NCBI GenBank assembly: GCA_000331325.2
Contig: CM003407.1
Location: forward strand, 2,734,501-2,798,500
Direction: 5' to 3'
Source: Crithidia fasciculata
Lineage: Eukaryota > Euglenozoa > Kinetoplastea > Trypanosomatida > Trypanosomatidae
DNA: 64,000 nt
The notes under the pieces were generated by a model, which had not been told where the DNA came from, searched no databases, and saw only the letters and a program-made list of their open reading frames with translations. How positions within the stretch are numbered: the stretch's first letter is position 1; every line of letters starts with the position of its first letter. Both the position numbers and the translations under genes were made by a program. Shown piece by piece: positions 8,999-18,331 of this stretch.

Positions 8999-10048
8999 AT
9001 GCTGCGGGAGTGGATGCGTGGGTCCTCGAGCGAGGCCGAGAAGCCGGCCGAGGAGAACAAGCCGGTGGCCCGCATGGTGGTGGACGCCGAGAAGCCGCTG
9101 GAGACGCACGAGAGCTCCAGCGCGAAGCGCCGTGAGGCCTACGAGAAGAAGTTAGCCGAGTCAGCACGCGAGGGGCCGCCGCACCCGAACAAGTCGATGG
9201 CCTACGATAGCATCTTCCGCAAGCCGCAGGCGCTGCTGCTGGAGGGCAACAACAACGAGGTGCAGGAGGGCATCACCCTCAACGTCACCCGCAATGCGCA
9301 GAACACGATGATCTCATCCAAGTGGCTGCTGGCGAACCCCAAGATGTCGAACTGGGAGGTGAACCTGCAGATGAACGGCTTCAGCGACATCATCGCGGCC
9401 TCCTGGAGCACGATGAACCGCTACCAGCTCACCTACCAGCGCGTCTCCAGCGCCGGGGCGATGCTCGTGACGCAGTTCATGGCGCAGAAGCAGGACGGCA
9501 AGTCGCAAGGCACCGTCTTCGCGATGCTGCAGTATCCCTGGCGCTTCGGCGGGTGCACGCAGGTGCAGTACGTGAAGGACCAGTCCTTCAGCATGAGCCA
9601 CACTCAGCGTCTTATTCGCGGTCTTCACATCGGCACGAATCTGACGGTGGAGCCGCAGACACACAGCTCCTGCCTCTCCCACGCCGTGTCCTTCACAACA
9701 CCCAAGAAGGACGCGGGCTTCATGGCGGAGTGCACGCCGAGCAAGGGCACCTGGAAGGTCGCGGCCACTGCCTTCGACTGGGCCGTAAACATGGACGCCG
9801 CCGTCGAGCTTGAGTACAAGGAGGGCCGTGAGGGCATGAAGAGCGCCTTCAACCTTGGCTGCCGCAAGGGCTTTGTCGGCGGTGCAGAGCTGACCTCGTC
9901 GCTGCTAGGTTTCAGCACTGCTAAGGTGAACCTGGAGCTGCCCTTTGGTGGAGAAGTGCAAGGCGCCAACCAGTTCCGCCTCGGCTTCAACTGCCAGTAC
10001 GATATCCACGCCGGTGCCCTGAAGCAGGGTCTCGTCTTCACCGCGTAG
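8999..10048 (+). CDS. Archaic translocase of the mitochondrial outer membrane, ATOM40-like
   Basis: 349-residue protein with an 80-residue hydrophilic, charged N-terminal extension, then about 260 residues of alternating polar and hydrophobic stretches without a hydrophobic helix, the pattern of a mitochondrial beta-barrel. The barrel opens with EGITLNVTRNAQNTM followed by W and G residues, which resembles the first strands of Tom40 (EG-x-FN-x-x-K...). ATOM40 is the pore through which trypanosomatid mitochondria import precursor proteins. Like VDAC, the other member of this fold, it ends in a short beta strand (KQGLVFTA), so a VDAC-like porin is the main alternative. No internal stop or frame problem is seen, and the start ATG is the first behind the splice acceptor. 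Confidence 0.7.
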   Translation: MLREWMRGSSSEAEKPAEENKPVARMVVDAEKPLETHESSSAKRREAYEKKLAESAREGPPHPNKSMAYDSIFRKPQALLLEGNNNEVQEGITLNVTRNAQNTMISSKWLLANPKMSNWEVNLQMNGFSDIIAASWSTMNRYQLTYQRVSSAGAMLVTQFMAQKQDGKSQGTVFAMLQYPWRFGGCTQVQYVKDQSFSMSHTQRLIRGLHIGTNLTVEPQTHSSCLSHAVSFTTPKKDAGFMAECTPSKGTWKVAATAFDWAVNMDAAVELEYKEGREGMKSAFNLGCRKGFVGGAELTSSLLGFSTAKVNLELPFGGEVQGANQFRLGFNCQYDIHAGALKQGLVFTA

Positions 10049-11236
10049 TGAGGCATCTCTCCGTCTCGTGTTGATGATGTTCGTTGTGTGTGTGCTTCTT
10101 TATAGCGCAGGAGTGTCTTGAGAGGAAAGAGCAGCACACCTCGCCGTGAGCATGGTAATGCAGACGCACGTGTCTTGTTTTCCCCTTTCGGGGATCGTTG
10201 TGATCTTGTTTCTTTTTTTCTTATTTGTCCATTTCACGTTGTCTCCTCACATACCACGCCGCGAGCCGTTTCTGTTGATGATTTTTTCTTTTACCTGTTG
10301 TTGTGGTTGTCACTCTCTTCCGAGCGCCAGCGACATTGGCAGCTAAAGAGGAGAGAGAGGGAGAGAAAGAGGGAGAGATGATGATGATGGCGGTGCTGCG
10401 AGGCGGTTGTGGCGGCGGTCGAAGTGGGATGCCGCGTGTGTGTCGAACATGGGCGACCCTCTGCCAGTTGAAGTCGCAGTGAAGCGCTCCTCATACTTCC
10501 CTTTTCTACTTGTCTCTTCTTCGTTGTTTTTTGGTTCTTATTTTGATTTTTTGGGGAGGAGGGTTTTGTGGCTGGTGCGATACGCTGTGCTCTGTGGTAC
10601 CGTACGTAAAAGGGAGGAGTGCAAAGGGGAGGAATGGGGGAGAGCAGCAGCAACAGCAGCAGCGCTCTGAGACTTTTGCTTCCCCTCTTGATGTGTGCCC
10701 GTATCTTACCCTCTTTTTGTAAGGACTTTGTTTTCCTTTTTTTTCCCTCCGGTTGGCTCTTTTTTTTTTGTTTTTATTCACTTCTTACAGTGGCGAACTT
10801 CCTAATAAAGCAGCAACTACTGATTAAGCATGCAAACCCAAATGAAAAACAAAGGAAAATAAGAAAAAGTGGATCATGAAGGCTGTTCGCGGCTGCGCTG
10901 TTGGTTTTACGGACAGCGTAGCCTGCACGACTGCGCTGCGTTGCGTGCGGAGATGACGAAAGACAGAGAGGGCACACGCGGGGTGTTGCGACGGGAAAAA
11001 TGTGGGCTGCAAAAGGAGCGCTTGACGGTAGGCCGTACGCTGCCCACTGATTGCTTTCCATCGCACAATCGATCGCCCCATCGCGAGTGTTGGGTGCGCG
11101 AATTGCGAGGTGGAAAGCAGCGTGTGTGTTGCTTTGAAGTCGAGTGTCTGCGTGATACACGAGCTTGCAGGAATGCTGGGCCACGTCACTTGATGTGCAA
11201 AGCCAGAGAACTGTATGTTGTTGTTCTCCACAACTG

Positions 11237-11334
11237 TTCTTTTAGTTTTTTCTCCTTGCTCTCTTCCTATCCTGCGTCTCCTCTTGACACGTGTATGCGC
11301 TCGTACATCCGAACACAACACTCTCCTGTCGCAG
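11237..11334 (+). promoter_or_regulatory. Pyrimidine tract and likely trans-splice acceptor for the coiled-coil gene
   Basis: The pyrimidine tract at 11237-11284 has no AG after it until CGCAG at 11330-11334, which is itself preceded by CTCTCCTGTC. This predicts a 5' UTR of about 186 bases containing the CA-rich run. Confidence 0.45.
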
Positions 11335-11340
11335 TGGGTA

Positions 11341-11403
11341 CACACCAGCACACACAAACACAAACACACACACACAACACACACACGAGCACAAAAAAGC
11401 ACC
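11341..11403 (+). repeat. CA-rich simple repeat in a 5' UTR
   Basis: About 60 bases of alternating C and A with short interruptions (CACACA, CAAACA), within the predicted 5' UTR of the coiled-coil gene. Confidence 0.8.
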
Positions 11404-11520
11404 TGCACATTCGGGTGCGAGAGAAGAGAAGGTGGCGCAAGCAACACTGCGGAAGCTGTCAACGGCAGCAGGGGCAGCATAGCTCTTATTAAAGCAGCGG
11501 CCAAGAGCAACAGCAACACG

Positions 11521-14500
11521 ATGCGCAAGGCCTCCTCACCATCTGCCCAGGGCGATGACAAGCACTACAAGATGTGCAAAAAGATTGCTCAGCTTACGAA
11601 GGTCATCTACACCCTCAACAACCGGTCAGAAGACAACGACACGCGCACCACGTGGCTGCAGCAGGTGCACGCCGCCGAGCTCACACGCCTCTCACAGGAG
11701 TACGAGATTCAGATTGAGGAGCTGCAAAAGCAGGCCAAGGCGTTGCAGGCCGATAAGGTAAGCCTGGCTGGCACGCTGGAGGCGCAGCACAAGGAGCAGA
11801 TGACGGCAGCACAGGCCACCTTCACGTCACGTCTCTCGCAGCTGACGGATAAAGTTACCGAGCAGCTCTCGCAGTTCGACGCCGCGCTGCGCGACAACAA
11901 GCAGCAGATGGCCGTTGAGCTCGCTGCGGAGGCCAGGCGGGTGCGTGAGGGCAAGGACACAGAGCTGGCGCGACTCGTGCAGGAGTACAACGACAAGTAC
12001 AAGGCAATGCTGGCGGAGCAGCTCGACAGCCACGACAAGCTGGAGGCGGAGCTCAACGCAAAGTGGTCGGCAAAGGTGGCAGCGCTGGAGGCGGAGCTGG
12101 CGACAACGCAGGGCGACAAAGATAGTCAGCTGCAGGCCAAGGCACGTCTGCTGCAGGAGACGCTGCAGAAGTGCGCGGTGCTTTCCAACGACAAGGATGC
12201 GCTGACGACGCAGCTGGAAGCAGCGCAGACGCAGGCAGAGAAGCTGCAGGCCGAGGTGGCCAAGTCCGCGGCCGACCTTGGCGTCGAGCGGCACCAGCGA
12301 AAGGGCGTGGAGGAGGTGAAGGCAAAGCTCGAGGCGCAGCTCACCGACCTGCAGGGGCAGCTCTCCGCTCTTGCCACCCAGTACAAGGAGGCGCAGGAGG
12401 CCATTGCGAGTGAGAAGGCGAGCCACGCCCGCGGCAGTGCGGCGCAACAGGCGCTAGAAAACGAAAAGGCGCTGCTGACGGCAGCAAAGGAGGCTGCGCA
12501 GCACGAGCTGCGGGAGTGCAAGGCAGCACTTCAAGCCTGCACGACTGAGCGTGACACGGCGCGCAGCGAGCTCGCCGCAATGCGCTCTGCCACTGAGGCG
12601 AAGTCCACCTCGCTGAGTGAGCTGGAGACGCAGCTCGTCGCCGCCCAGCAGCGCATTGCGGAACTAGAGGCAGCGCTGGAGAAGGCCACAGGCGATCACG
12701 CAGCAGCATTCGCACTGGCGCAGCAACAACACGACGCTGATCTGCAGCGGGTGCGTGCGGAGGCAGCGGCTGCGCAGGCGCGACACGAAGAGGAGCTGCG
12801 TAGCGCACAAAGCGCTCTGCACTCGACATCCGCCACGGAGCTGCAGAAGCTGACCGACGCGCACACAGCGCACATGGCGGAGACGCAGCGTGCACACGCC
12901 GTTGCGGTCCAGCAGCTGGAGGCGCAGGTTGCTGCCGCTGTTGAGCAACACAGGAGCGCCAGCGCAGCACTCGCAGAGGCGCAGTCGCACATTACAAGTC
13001 TGCAGCAACGCTGTGACGGGTTGACTGCTGACCTCCAAAGACAGAGGCAGGCGGCAGCAGAGGCGGAGAAATGCGCCGCTGCTGAAGTAGCCCAGCTGCA
13101 GCACGAGCTGGACGCTGCACGTAGTGACGCAGTTGCGGCTGCAGCGGCGCATCAGCATGCACTGGATCAACTGCGCGCCGAGCACGCTGCTGCCCGCACC
13201 GCGGCAGACGAGGCGCACGCCAAAGCGCTGCTGGAGCTGCGCAACGGCGAGTCCGACCGCGTCGACTCGATGAAGCGGGACCACGTCGCCCTCTTGCAGG
13301 CCCTGCAGCGGGAGCATGCGATGGTGCTGCAGCGCACCAAGGACGAGGCCGCGTTGGCCGTGACAGCCAACACGCGCGACGCTGACGGACGGGTTGCGGC
13401 CCTGCGAAAGGAACTCATGGAGAAGCTGGAGGCGCAGCGCAGTGCGGCGGCCGCGATGGAGGAGATGCTGCAGCAGCAGGTGTCGAGGCTTGAGGGTCAG
13501 CTGCGTGATCTGCAGAGCAGCTCCGCGGCACAGCTGGCGGCGTCAGCGGGCCAGGTCAAGCAGCAACAGCAGCAACTCACCCAGCTGCAGGAGGAGTTCG
13601 CGAAGGCAGCGTTGGAGGCCTCTGCTGCCCTCGCTGCGGCTCGCAAGAGCGCGGACGCTCAGCGGCAGGATGATGTCACGGCCTTTGAGCTGATGCGGCA
13701 ACAGCAGGTGACGGCGGAGCGGCTGCGGTACGACACGGCCGTGGCGGCTCATCGCGACGAGGTGGAGAAGTTAGAGGCGAGAATGAAGGAGCGCGTCGCC
13801 AACGCCGAGGAGCGGCTGAAAACGAAGGTGGCCCAGCTTGAAGCGCGCAGCAAGAGCGCGCTGCACGACTTAGAAACAAACCTCAACACCCTTCATGAGA
13901 CGCAGATGAAGCAGGCGGCGGCGGCGCACGAGGCGGAGAGGAGTCGACTGCAGGGTGCGCTCACCTTCGCCGAGGGGCAGGTGAAGGAGCAGCGGACACA
14001 GATGGCGGGCAGCACGCAGGCCATCGCCGCCCTGACGGCGCAGCGCGATCAGGCACGCGAGGAGCTGGCAAATGAAAAACGGAGCGGCGCCGCTGCCATC
14101 GCTGCCGTGCAAAACCGCCACGCCGCGGACGTCGAGCAGCTGCAGCTCGTGCACCAGCAGGCTCTCAACCGACTAGCAGAGACGCACAAGGCCTTTGTGG
14201 ACGACTACCAGAGGCAGCAGGCAGACGAGCGCGCGGCGCACCAGTCGCTGGTCGATCAGCTTAAGCGCCGCGTGGACGAGCTGCAGCACAAGTACGACTA
14301 CCGCGAGTCGCGCTCCGAGGATGTGGAACTCATCAACCGTCTGCTGGTGGACAACAAGGAGAAGGAGACGGCGCTGGCCAAGGCGTATGAGGATATGCGC
14401 CTCTACAAGCTCGAGCTGGTGAATCGGGAGGAGAACTACAACAAGGTGTTCCGCCGCAACCCGGCCGTCGCCGACTACTCGGGCGTCGCGGAGTCCGTTG

Positions 14501-14577
14501 CAACAAAGAAGGGACACACGAGCCTCCCAGTGATCAGCGCAGCTCGCAAGCCCTCAACTCGTTTGCAGTCTACTTGA
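11521..14577 (+). CDS. FAM184-family long coiled-coil protein
   Basis: 1018-residue protein that is almost entirely alpha-helical coiled coil, rich in A, E, Q, K and L. Residues 14-35 (DKHYKMCKKIAQLTKVIYTLN) match the opening motif of the FAM184 family, in animals KMSKKIAQLTKVIYALN. From residue 55 to about 980 it has heptad-like patterns with no break longer than a few residues. The last 45 residues (from NYNKVFRRNP) are different and end in a basic, serine-rich tail. FAM184 proteins have no established molecular function; the form suggests a scaffold of cytoskeleton, basal body or flagellum. The ATG at 11521 was chosen because the conserved motif follows directly, and the open frame upstream lacks any ATG. 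The third-position GC is as high as in neighbours. Confidence 0.85.
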   Translation: MRKASSPSAQGDDKHYKMCKKIAQLTKVIYTLNNRSEDNDTRTTWLQQVHAAELTRLSQEYEIQIEELQKQAKALQADKVSLAGTLEAQHKEQMTAAQATFTSRLSQLTDKVTEQLSQFDAALRDNKQQMAVELAAEARRVREGKDTELARLVQEYNDKYKAMLAEQLDSHDKLEAELNAKWSAKVAALEAELATTQGDKDSQLQAKARLLQETLQKCAVLSNDKDALTTQLEAAQTQAEKLQAEVAKSAADLGVERHQRKGVEEVKAKLEAQLTDLQGQLSALATQYKEAQEAIASEKASHARGSAAQQALENEKALLTAAKEAAQHELRECKAALQACTTERDTARSELAAMRSATEAKSTSLSELETQLVAAQQRIAELEAALEKATGDHAAAFALAQQQHDADLQRVRAEAAAAQARHEEELRSAQSALHSTSATELQKLTDAHTAHMAETQRAHAVAVQQLEAQVAAAVEQHRSASAALAEAQSHITSLQQRCDGLTADLQRQRQAAAEAEKCAAAEVAQLQHELDAARSDAVAAAAAHQHALDQLRAEHAAARTAADEAHAKALLELRNGESDRVDSMKRDHVALLQALQREHAMVLQRTKDEAALAVTANTRDADGRVAALRKELMEKLEAQRSAAAAMEEMLQQQVSRLEGQLRDLQSSSAAQLAASAGQVKQQQQQLTQLQEEFAKAALEASAALAAARKSADAQRQDDVTAFELMRQQQVTAERLRYDTAVAAHRDEVEKLEARMKERVANAEERLKTKVAQLEARSKSALHDLETNLNTLHETQMKQAAAAHEAERSRLQGALTFAEGQVKEQRTQMAGSTQAIAALTAQRDQAREELANEKRSGAAAIAAVQNRHAADVEQLQLVHQQALNRLAETHKAFVDDYQRQQADERAAHQSLVDQLKRRVDELQHKYDYRESRSEDVELINRLLVDNKEKETALAKAYEDMRLYKLELVNREENYNKVFRRNPAVADYSGVAESVATKKGHTSLPVISAARKPSTRLQST

Positions 14578-15441
14578 TTTGCACTCTTACCTCTGTCTTG
14601 TCCACTTTGCTGATAAGTGGTGTTTTTGCCCTTTTTGCTCCTTTTTTTTTTGCTGGTGTTGTGTCTGCTTTTTTCTGTTTTTTTTTTTTGCTTGTACAGT
14701 ACGACTTATTTCTTTCTGGCTCAGTTTTTTTTTTTTGGAATCCATCGATGAGATCACACTACCGCAGGGGGCCCACCGTGCGCGGACGCAACATTCGTAG
14801 AACTCATGCTTGCCATCACCGTCACCGATCTCTCCTGTTGCTGCTCTTCGCCTTTCTCTTATCTTCTCTCTCCTTTTTGTTGTTTTTGTTTTTGATTATG
14901 TATAGTGCGATCTGTGGGACAACAGCAATGGCGAACCGGACGTGGTTGCGGAACACGCCTGCCATGTTGTCACCCACCCAAGAACAAATTAAGAAGTGCT
15001 CATTTTAGAATAAGGTCAGGACACCATTTATCTGCCGGCTGAGCCGCAGAAAAAAGCGAGGAAAGTTGTCGTGGCAGACTCTGCCGCAATGTAGCTTTCT
15101 TTTTGTTTGTTTCCCGATTGCTGTATTGCAGGCCACGTGAGACGTAAAGTGTTGCAAAAAAAAGAGGCTGAGTGCTGTGTTTCGTGCTCGCCTCATGGCA
15201 GCGGCGGAAGGGGTCACACTACAGCTCCCTACGCTGGTCTGCTTATCATTTTCTCTCCCTCTACCATCTCTTTTCAAACACCTTTTTCAACACCACACAG
15301 ATCCTATTACGCGCACTACCGGCTCGCACATCTGTCGTTCTTTTCGCGTCCGGCTGTCATATTGCTTCTCGCTTTCTCATCCGCGTTCATCGCAAGTACC
15401 CTCTTTATATTCTTTTTTTTTTTACACCCCTTATCATCACC
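14578..15441. other. Intergenic region, UTRs
   Basis: T-rich 3' UTR with several runs of eight or more T, then mixed sequence from about 14740 and the pyrimidine-rich 5' UTR of the next gene. No gene seen. Confidence 0.65.
15248..15300 (+). promoter_or_regulatory. Polypyrimidine tract and trans-splice acceptor for the TPR/TMEM33 gene
   Basis: A tract of C and T with few A residues is followed by CACACAG; the AG is at 15299-15300, 141 bases before the ATG at 15442. A second T-rich tract lies just before the ATG. Confidence 0.55.
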
Positions 15442-16590
15442 ATGGTGAACGCGTTCGCAGAGGAGCTGAAGGTCCGCGGTAACGAGGCCTTCGCGGCGAA
15501 GCGCTACGAGGACGCCATCGTGCTCTACGACAAGGCCATCGAGACGGACGAGACAAACTTTGTCTACTACAACAACCGCGCCGCTGCGTACCACGAGCTG
15601 AAGAATTACGTTAAGGCAATCGAGGACGCCCGCAAGTCCATCTCGATCGAGAACAACGCCAAGGCACACGCCCGCCTGGGTGCGGCGCTGTGGGGGCAGC
15701 TGAAGCACCGCGAGGCGAAGGGCGAGTTTGAGGTGGCGGCGGCGCTGGAACCGGCCAACAAGTCCTACAAGGAGAGCGTGCAGTCGCTCGAGCAGCTCAT
15801 CAACCCCCTGCCGACGTCCTCTGGCTTTGCGAACCGCCGCGGCGTGCCGCACCCCTACGAGTACGCCCGCGCTGCGGCGGCCGCCAACGCGGCTGTGCCG
15901 ACGCACGGTGGCGAGTTTGTGTCGGTGGACAGCGGTGTTGTGGGTCTTGCGATGGACGTGCTTGTGCTGTTCCTGACGGCGGTCTTTATCCTCGCCGCCT
16001 TCTTCTTTCCGACGCGGTCGGAGCAGGTGTGGTCGTACGTGCTGCTGGCGACGATGGCGCAGCAGGCGGCGGCGATGCGTGTGCGCAACCTGCTGCAGGC
16101 GAAGATGGACGTGCTGAACTCGTGGATGTCGCACTTCTGCTCCCTCCTCTTTCTCCTCTGCTTTTTCGCCCTGCTGATTGGCGTGCGACCGATCGTCTTC
16201 ATGCCCATCTTCATCGGCGCCTACAGCGCGTTGGACCTGCTGAACAAGCGCCAGCAGGTGGCGGCGCAGCTGGGCCCGCTCTACTCCGTCATCGCCCCCT
16301 ATGTGCAGCGGGCTGAAGAGAGCAAGGATCAGATCCGCATCTTCGCCGGCAGCGTCGAGGCGCTGTTGACCTTCACCATCATGTTCACCGGCGGCACCTT
16401 CTTCACGCTGGCCTACATCCAGTACGTGAAGAACCGCTACAACCACGACGGCTACGTGAAGCTCGCCTTCAAGGGCCTGCGCATGAACTTTACCCGCCTC
16501 ACCACCGCTTCCTTCATGCCGGCTGCTGTGGACAAGTACGCGCAGAAGTTCTTTGATCTGCTCGATAAGGTTGCCGAGCAGCCCATTTGA
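15442..16590 (+). CDS. TPR protein fused to a TMEM33/Pom33-like membrane domain
   Basis: 382-residue protein. Residues 3-107 are three tetratricopeptide repeats of the co-chaperone kind (KVRGNEAFAAKRYEDAIVLY, then YYNNRAAAYHELKNYVKAIED, then KAHARLGAALW), able to dock on the C-terminal tail of Hsp70 or Hsp90 or a similar peptide. Residues 160-382 carry hydrophobic segments near 166-190, 232-262 and 322-345 and end in a region whose order (FMPIFIGAYSALDLL, IFAGSVEALLTFTIMF, FFTLAYIQYVKNRY, then LRMNFTRLT) matches TMEM33/Pom33/Per33 proteins of the ER and nuclear envelope. These shape ER tubules and help place nuclear pores. In animals and fungi the domain has no TPR. The true start is the ATG at 15442; the open frame upstream lacks an ATG. 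An ER-localised chaperone receptor or an ER shaping factor are both possible. Confidence 0.75.
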   Translation: MVNAFAEELKVRGNEAFAAKRYEDAIVLYDKAIETDETNFVYYNNRAAAYHELKNYVKAIEDARKSISIENNAKAHARLGAALWGQLKHREAKGEFEVAAALEPANKSYKESVQSLEQLINPLPTSSGFANRRGVPHPYEYARAAAAANAAVPTHGGEFVSVDSGVVGLAMDVLVLFLTAVFILAAFFFPTRSEQVWSYVLLATMAQQAAAMRVRNLLQAKMDVLNSWMSHFCSLLFLLCFFALLIGVRPIVFMPIFIGAYSALDLLNKRQQVAAQLGPLYSVIAPYVQRAEESKDQIRIFAGSVEALLTFTIMFTGGTFFTLAYIQYVKNRYNHDGYVKLAFKGLRMNFTRLTTASFMPAAVDKYAQKFFDLLDKVAEQPI

Positions 16591-17800
16591 GCGCTGCAGC
16601 CGCATCTCCATATTGTGCGTTGCTGTCGCGTGTGCTTTGCTTATCGACTCTCCTCATGTCACGGCGTGCTTTCGGCGGTGCTGAAGGAGAGAAAACAACA
16701 ATTTTTGTCTTTGGCTCTTCAACTTTAAGTTTTCCCTTTTCCCCTTTTACTTTGCGGTGCTGCGCTGATTAAAGTGGTGACTGTTGTTTTTATTGATTTT
16801 TTTTTTTCCTTATGCGCTTTTTGTTGACTCTCCTCGCTGGGCTCTGACCGAATCGCTGCAGCACTGGGAAAGTCGTGGCCTGTCTGCCATCTGCTCCTCC
16901 TCACTGTCTCGCGTTCCTTCTCTTTCTCTCTACCCCCTTTCCCGTTTTTTTTTTTCTAAACGGAGGCTTGACGGTGTCTATCTGTGTGTATGTGCGTGGA
17001 TGGGTGTGTATTCTTTTGGACTTCTGTGCTTCCTGTCCCTCTACACCTCGCGACCACCACGGAGTTGTACATGTTGGTGGATGATTTTTTTTTTGGTTCT
17101 GGTGCTGGTGTCTCACCCATATCGTTGCACCTTCGTCATCTCTTCCCTTTTCCTTGTCTTGTATCCTTGGTGTGCATAAGTTTGCCCGCGTTCTCCCGCT
17201 AGGATGAGGTAACAGTGTGTTGTGGATGTCTGCTACTCGAGAAAAAGAAGAGGAAGGTATCAAGAAAACTAATAGCGCGAGTTCGTTTGACCTCTCATAA
17301 GAAGCTCTGAATAGGAGAAGCGTGAAGTTTGTGTTGTAAAAGAGTGGTACTCCATTGTTGTAAAATCCGAAGCAAAATTTTTATTATTATTAAGTGTTGA
17401 TTCGAGTACTCGCTGGCTCTTTTTTCTCTTCTTACCTTACACGTGTTTTTTTTTCTCGTACCTGTGCGCTTGTCTGTGGGGAAAAAGCAGAAGGCCTTTC
17501 TTACTGTTGTGCGTGTGCGTCTGTGCGTGTGTCCTTCCGGAAAAAAAAAAGGTGTAAAAAAGGGCGACGACACGTGAAGGTGGTGTGGCGACAAATAAAT
17601 GAATTGCTAACTAACAGCCATTTTTCCTGAGTTTCTTACTTGTTTCTATTTATCCGGTGCCGCAGTGGTGCTGTGGCCCATCGTAACGCTCCCCCAAGAA
17701 AAAACGAAGAGGGTGCAAAAGCACAACAAGAACAAAAGAATTATGGAGAGCAGCCGTACAATTGGTCCTCTGTTGTTTGAAGCGGCTGCTTTTGTGCTTC

Positions 17801-17814
17801 TTATTATTATTATT
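17801..17814 (+). repeat. TTA repeat in an intergenic region
   Basis: Nearly five copies of TTA in a row. Such AU-rich runs in 3' UTRs can bind RNA regulators; here that is only inference. Confidence 0.6.
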
Positions 17815-18202
17815 CAGCGGGACTGTGTGCGACGCTGCAGCCTTTTCCACCACCACTACCCACTCTGCAAGTGATGATTGAAGGTGCGGAGTGGTCAAAA
17901 GAGAACGAAGCAAGTGTGACAACGAAAAAAGCCTTCTCTGCTGTACGAGAGAGCACATCTGTGCGCGTTTTCAAAGTAGTTCACCTGCGGTACTGCTGCC
18001 GTAGCAAGTTTCACTGGTATATTCATCTTAGATGTTCACTAGCAATCTTTTTAACACTCTCGCCGATCTCGCTTTTTTCTGCTGTCAAACACAGACGTTT
18101 CCCTGCCAGACTTTCTCTTTTCCTTTTGTACTGACATTCAAGAATTTTTCACAGACACAATAACACGCACAAATCAGGCACCATACCAGCATCTCCCACT
18201 GC

Positions 18203-18227
18203 ACCTCTTTTTCAACTTCCATTTCAG
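18203..18227 (+). promoter_or_regulatory. Polypyrimidine tract and trans-splice acceptor for DMC1
   Basis: CT-rich tract followed by TTTCAG, the AG at 18226-18227, 104 bases before the ATG at 18332. It lies inside neither an upstream ATG nor a coding frame. Confidence 0.6.
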
Positions 18228-18331
18228 AGCTGTCGCATTTCACACCCATTTTGATTCCTCTTCTTCAGCCTCTCCCGTCATACGCGCTCACTGCCGCCTG
18301 TGTTGTCACCAGCTTGTGTCTCGTCACCGCG

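Larger units (their letters stand above)
10049..11520. other. Intergenic region, UTRs
   Basis: T-rich 3' UTR (to about 10850), then a GC-balanced island at about 10870-11220, then the CA-rich 5' UTR of the coiled-coil gene. Short repeats include GAT repeats at 10378-10388 and CAG/CAA at 10646-10663. No gene seen; the frame open from 11215 is UTR because it has no ATG until 11521. Confidence 0.6.
16591..18331. other. Intergenic region, UTRs
   Basis: 1.7 kb, T-rich. Contains a TTA/ATT repeat at about 17380-17394 and another at 17801-17814, both AU-rich in RNA. A less T-rich part lies at about 17650-17960. The 5' UTR of DMC1 follows the acceptor at 18226-18227. No gene seen. Confidence 0.65.

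Noticed and set aside
11215-11520. In-frame upstream extension of the coiled-coil gene
   Set aside because: No ATG in the frame, pyrimidine-rich and CA-rich UTR; the conserved motif begins after 11521.
15316-16611. Long minus-strand frame over the TPR/TMEM33 gene
   Set aside because: Composition rich in R, H, L, V and Q, as expected of the reverse complement of a GC-rich gene; it has no recognisable domain.
18251-18331. In-frame upstream extension of DMC1
   Set aside because: It begins with TTG and has no ATG; the splice acceptor and first ATG put the start at 18332.
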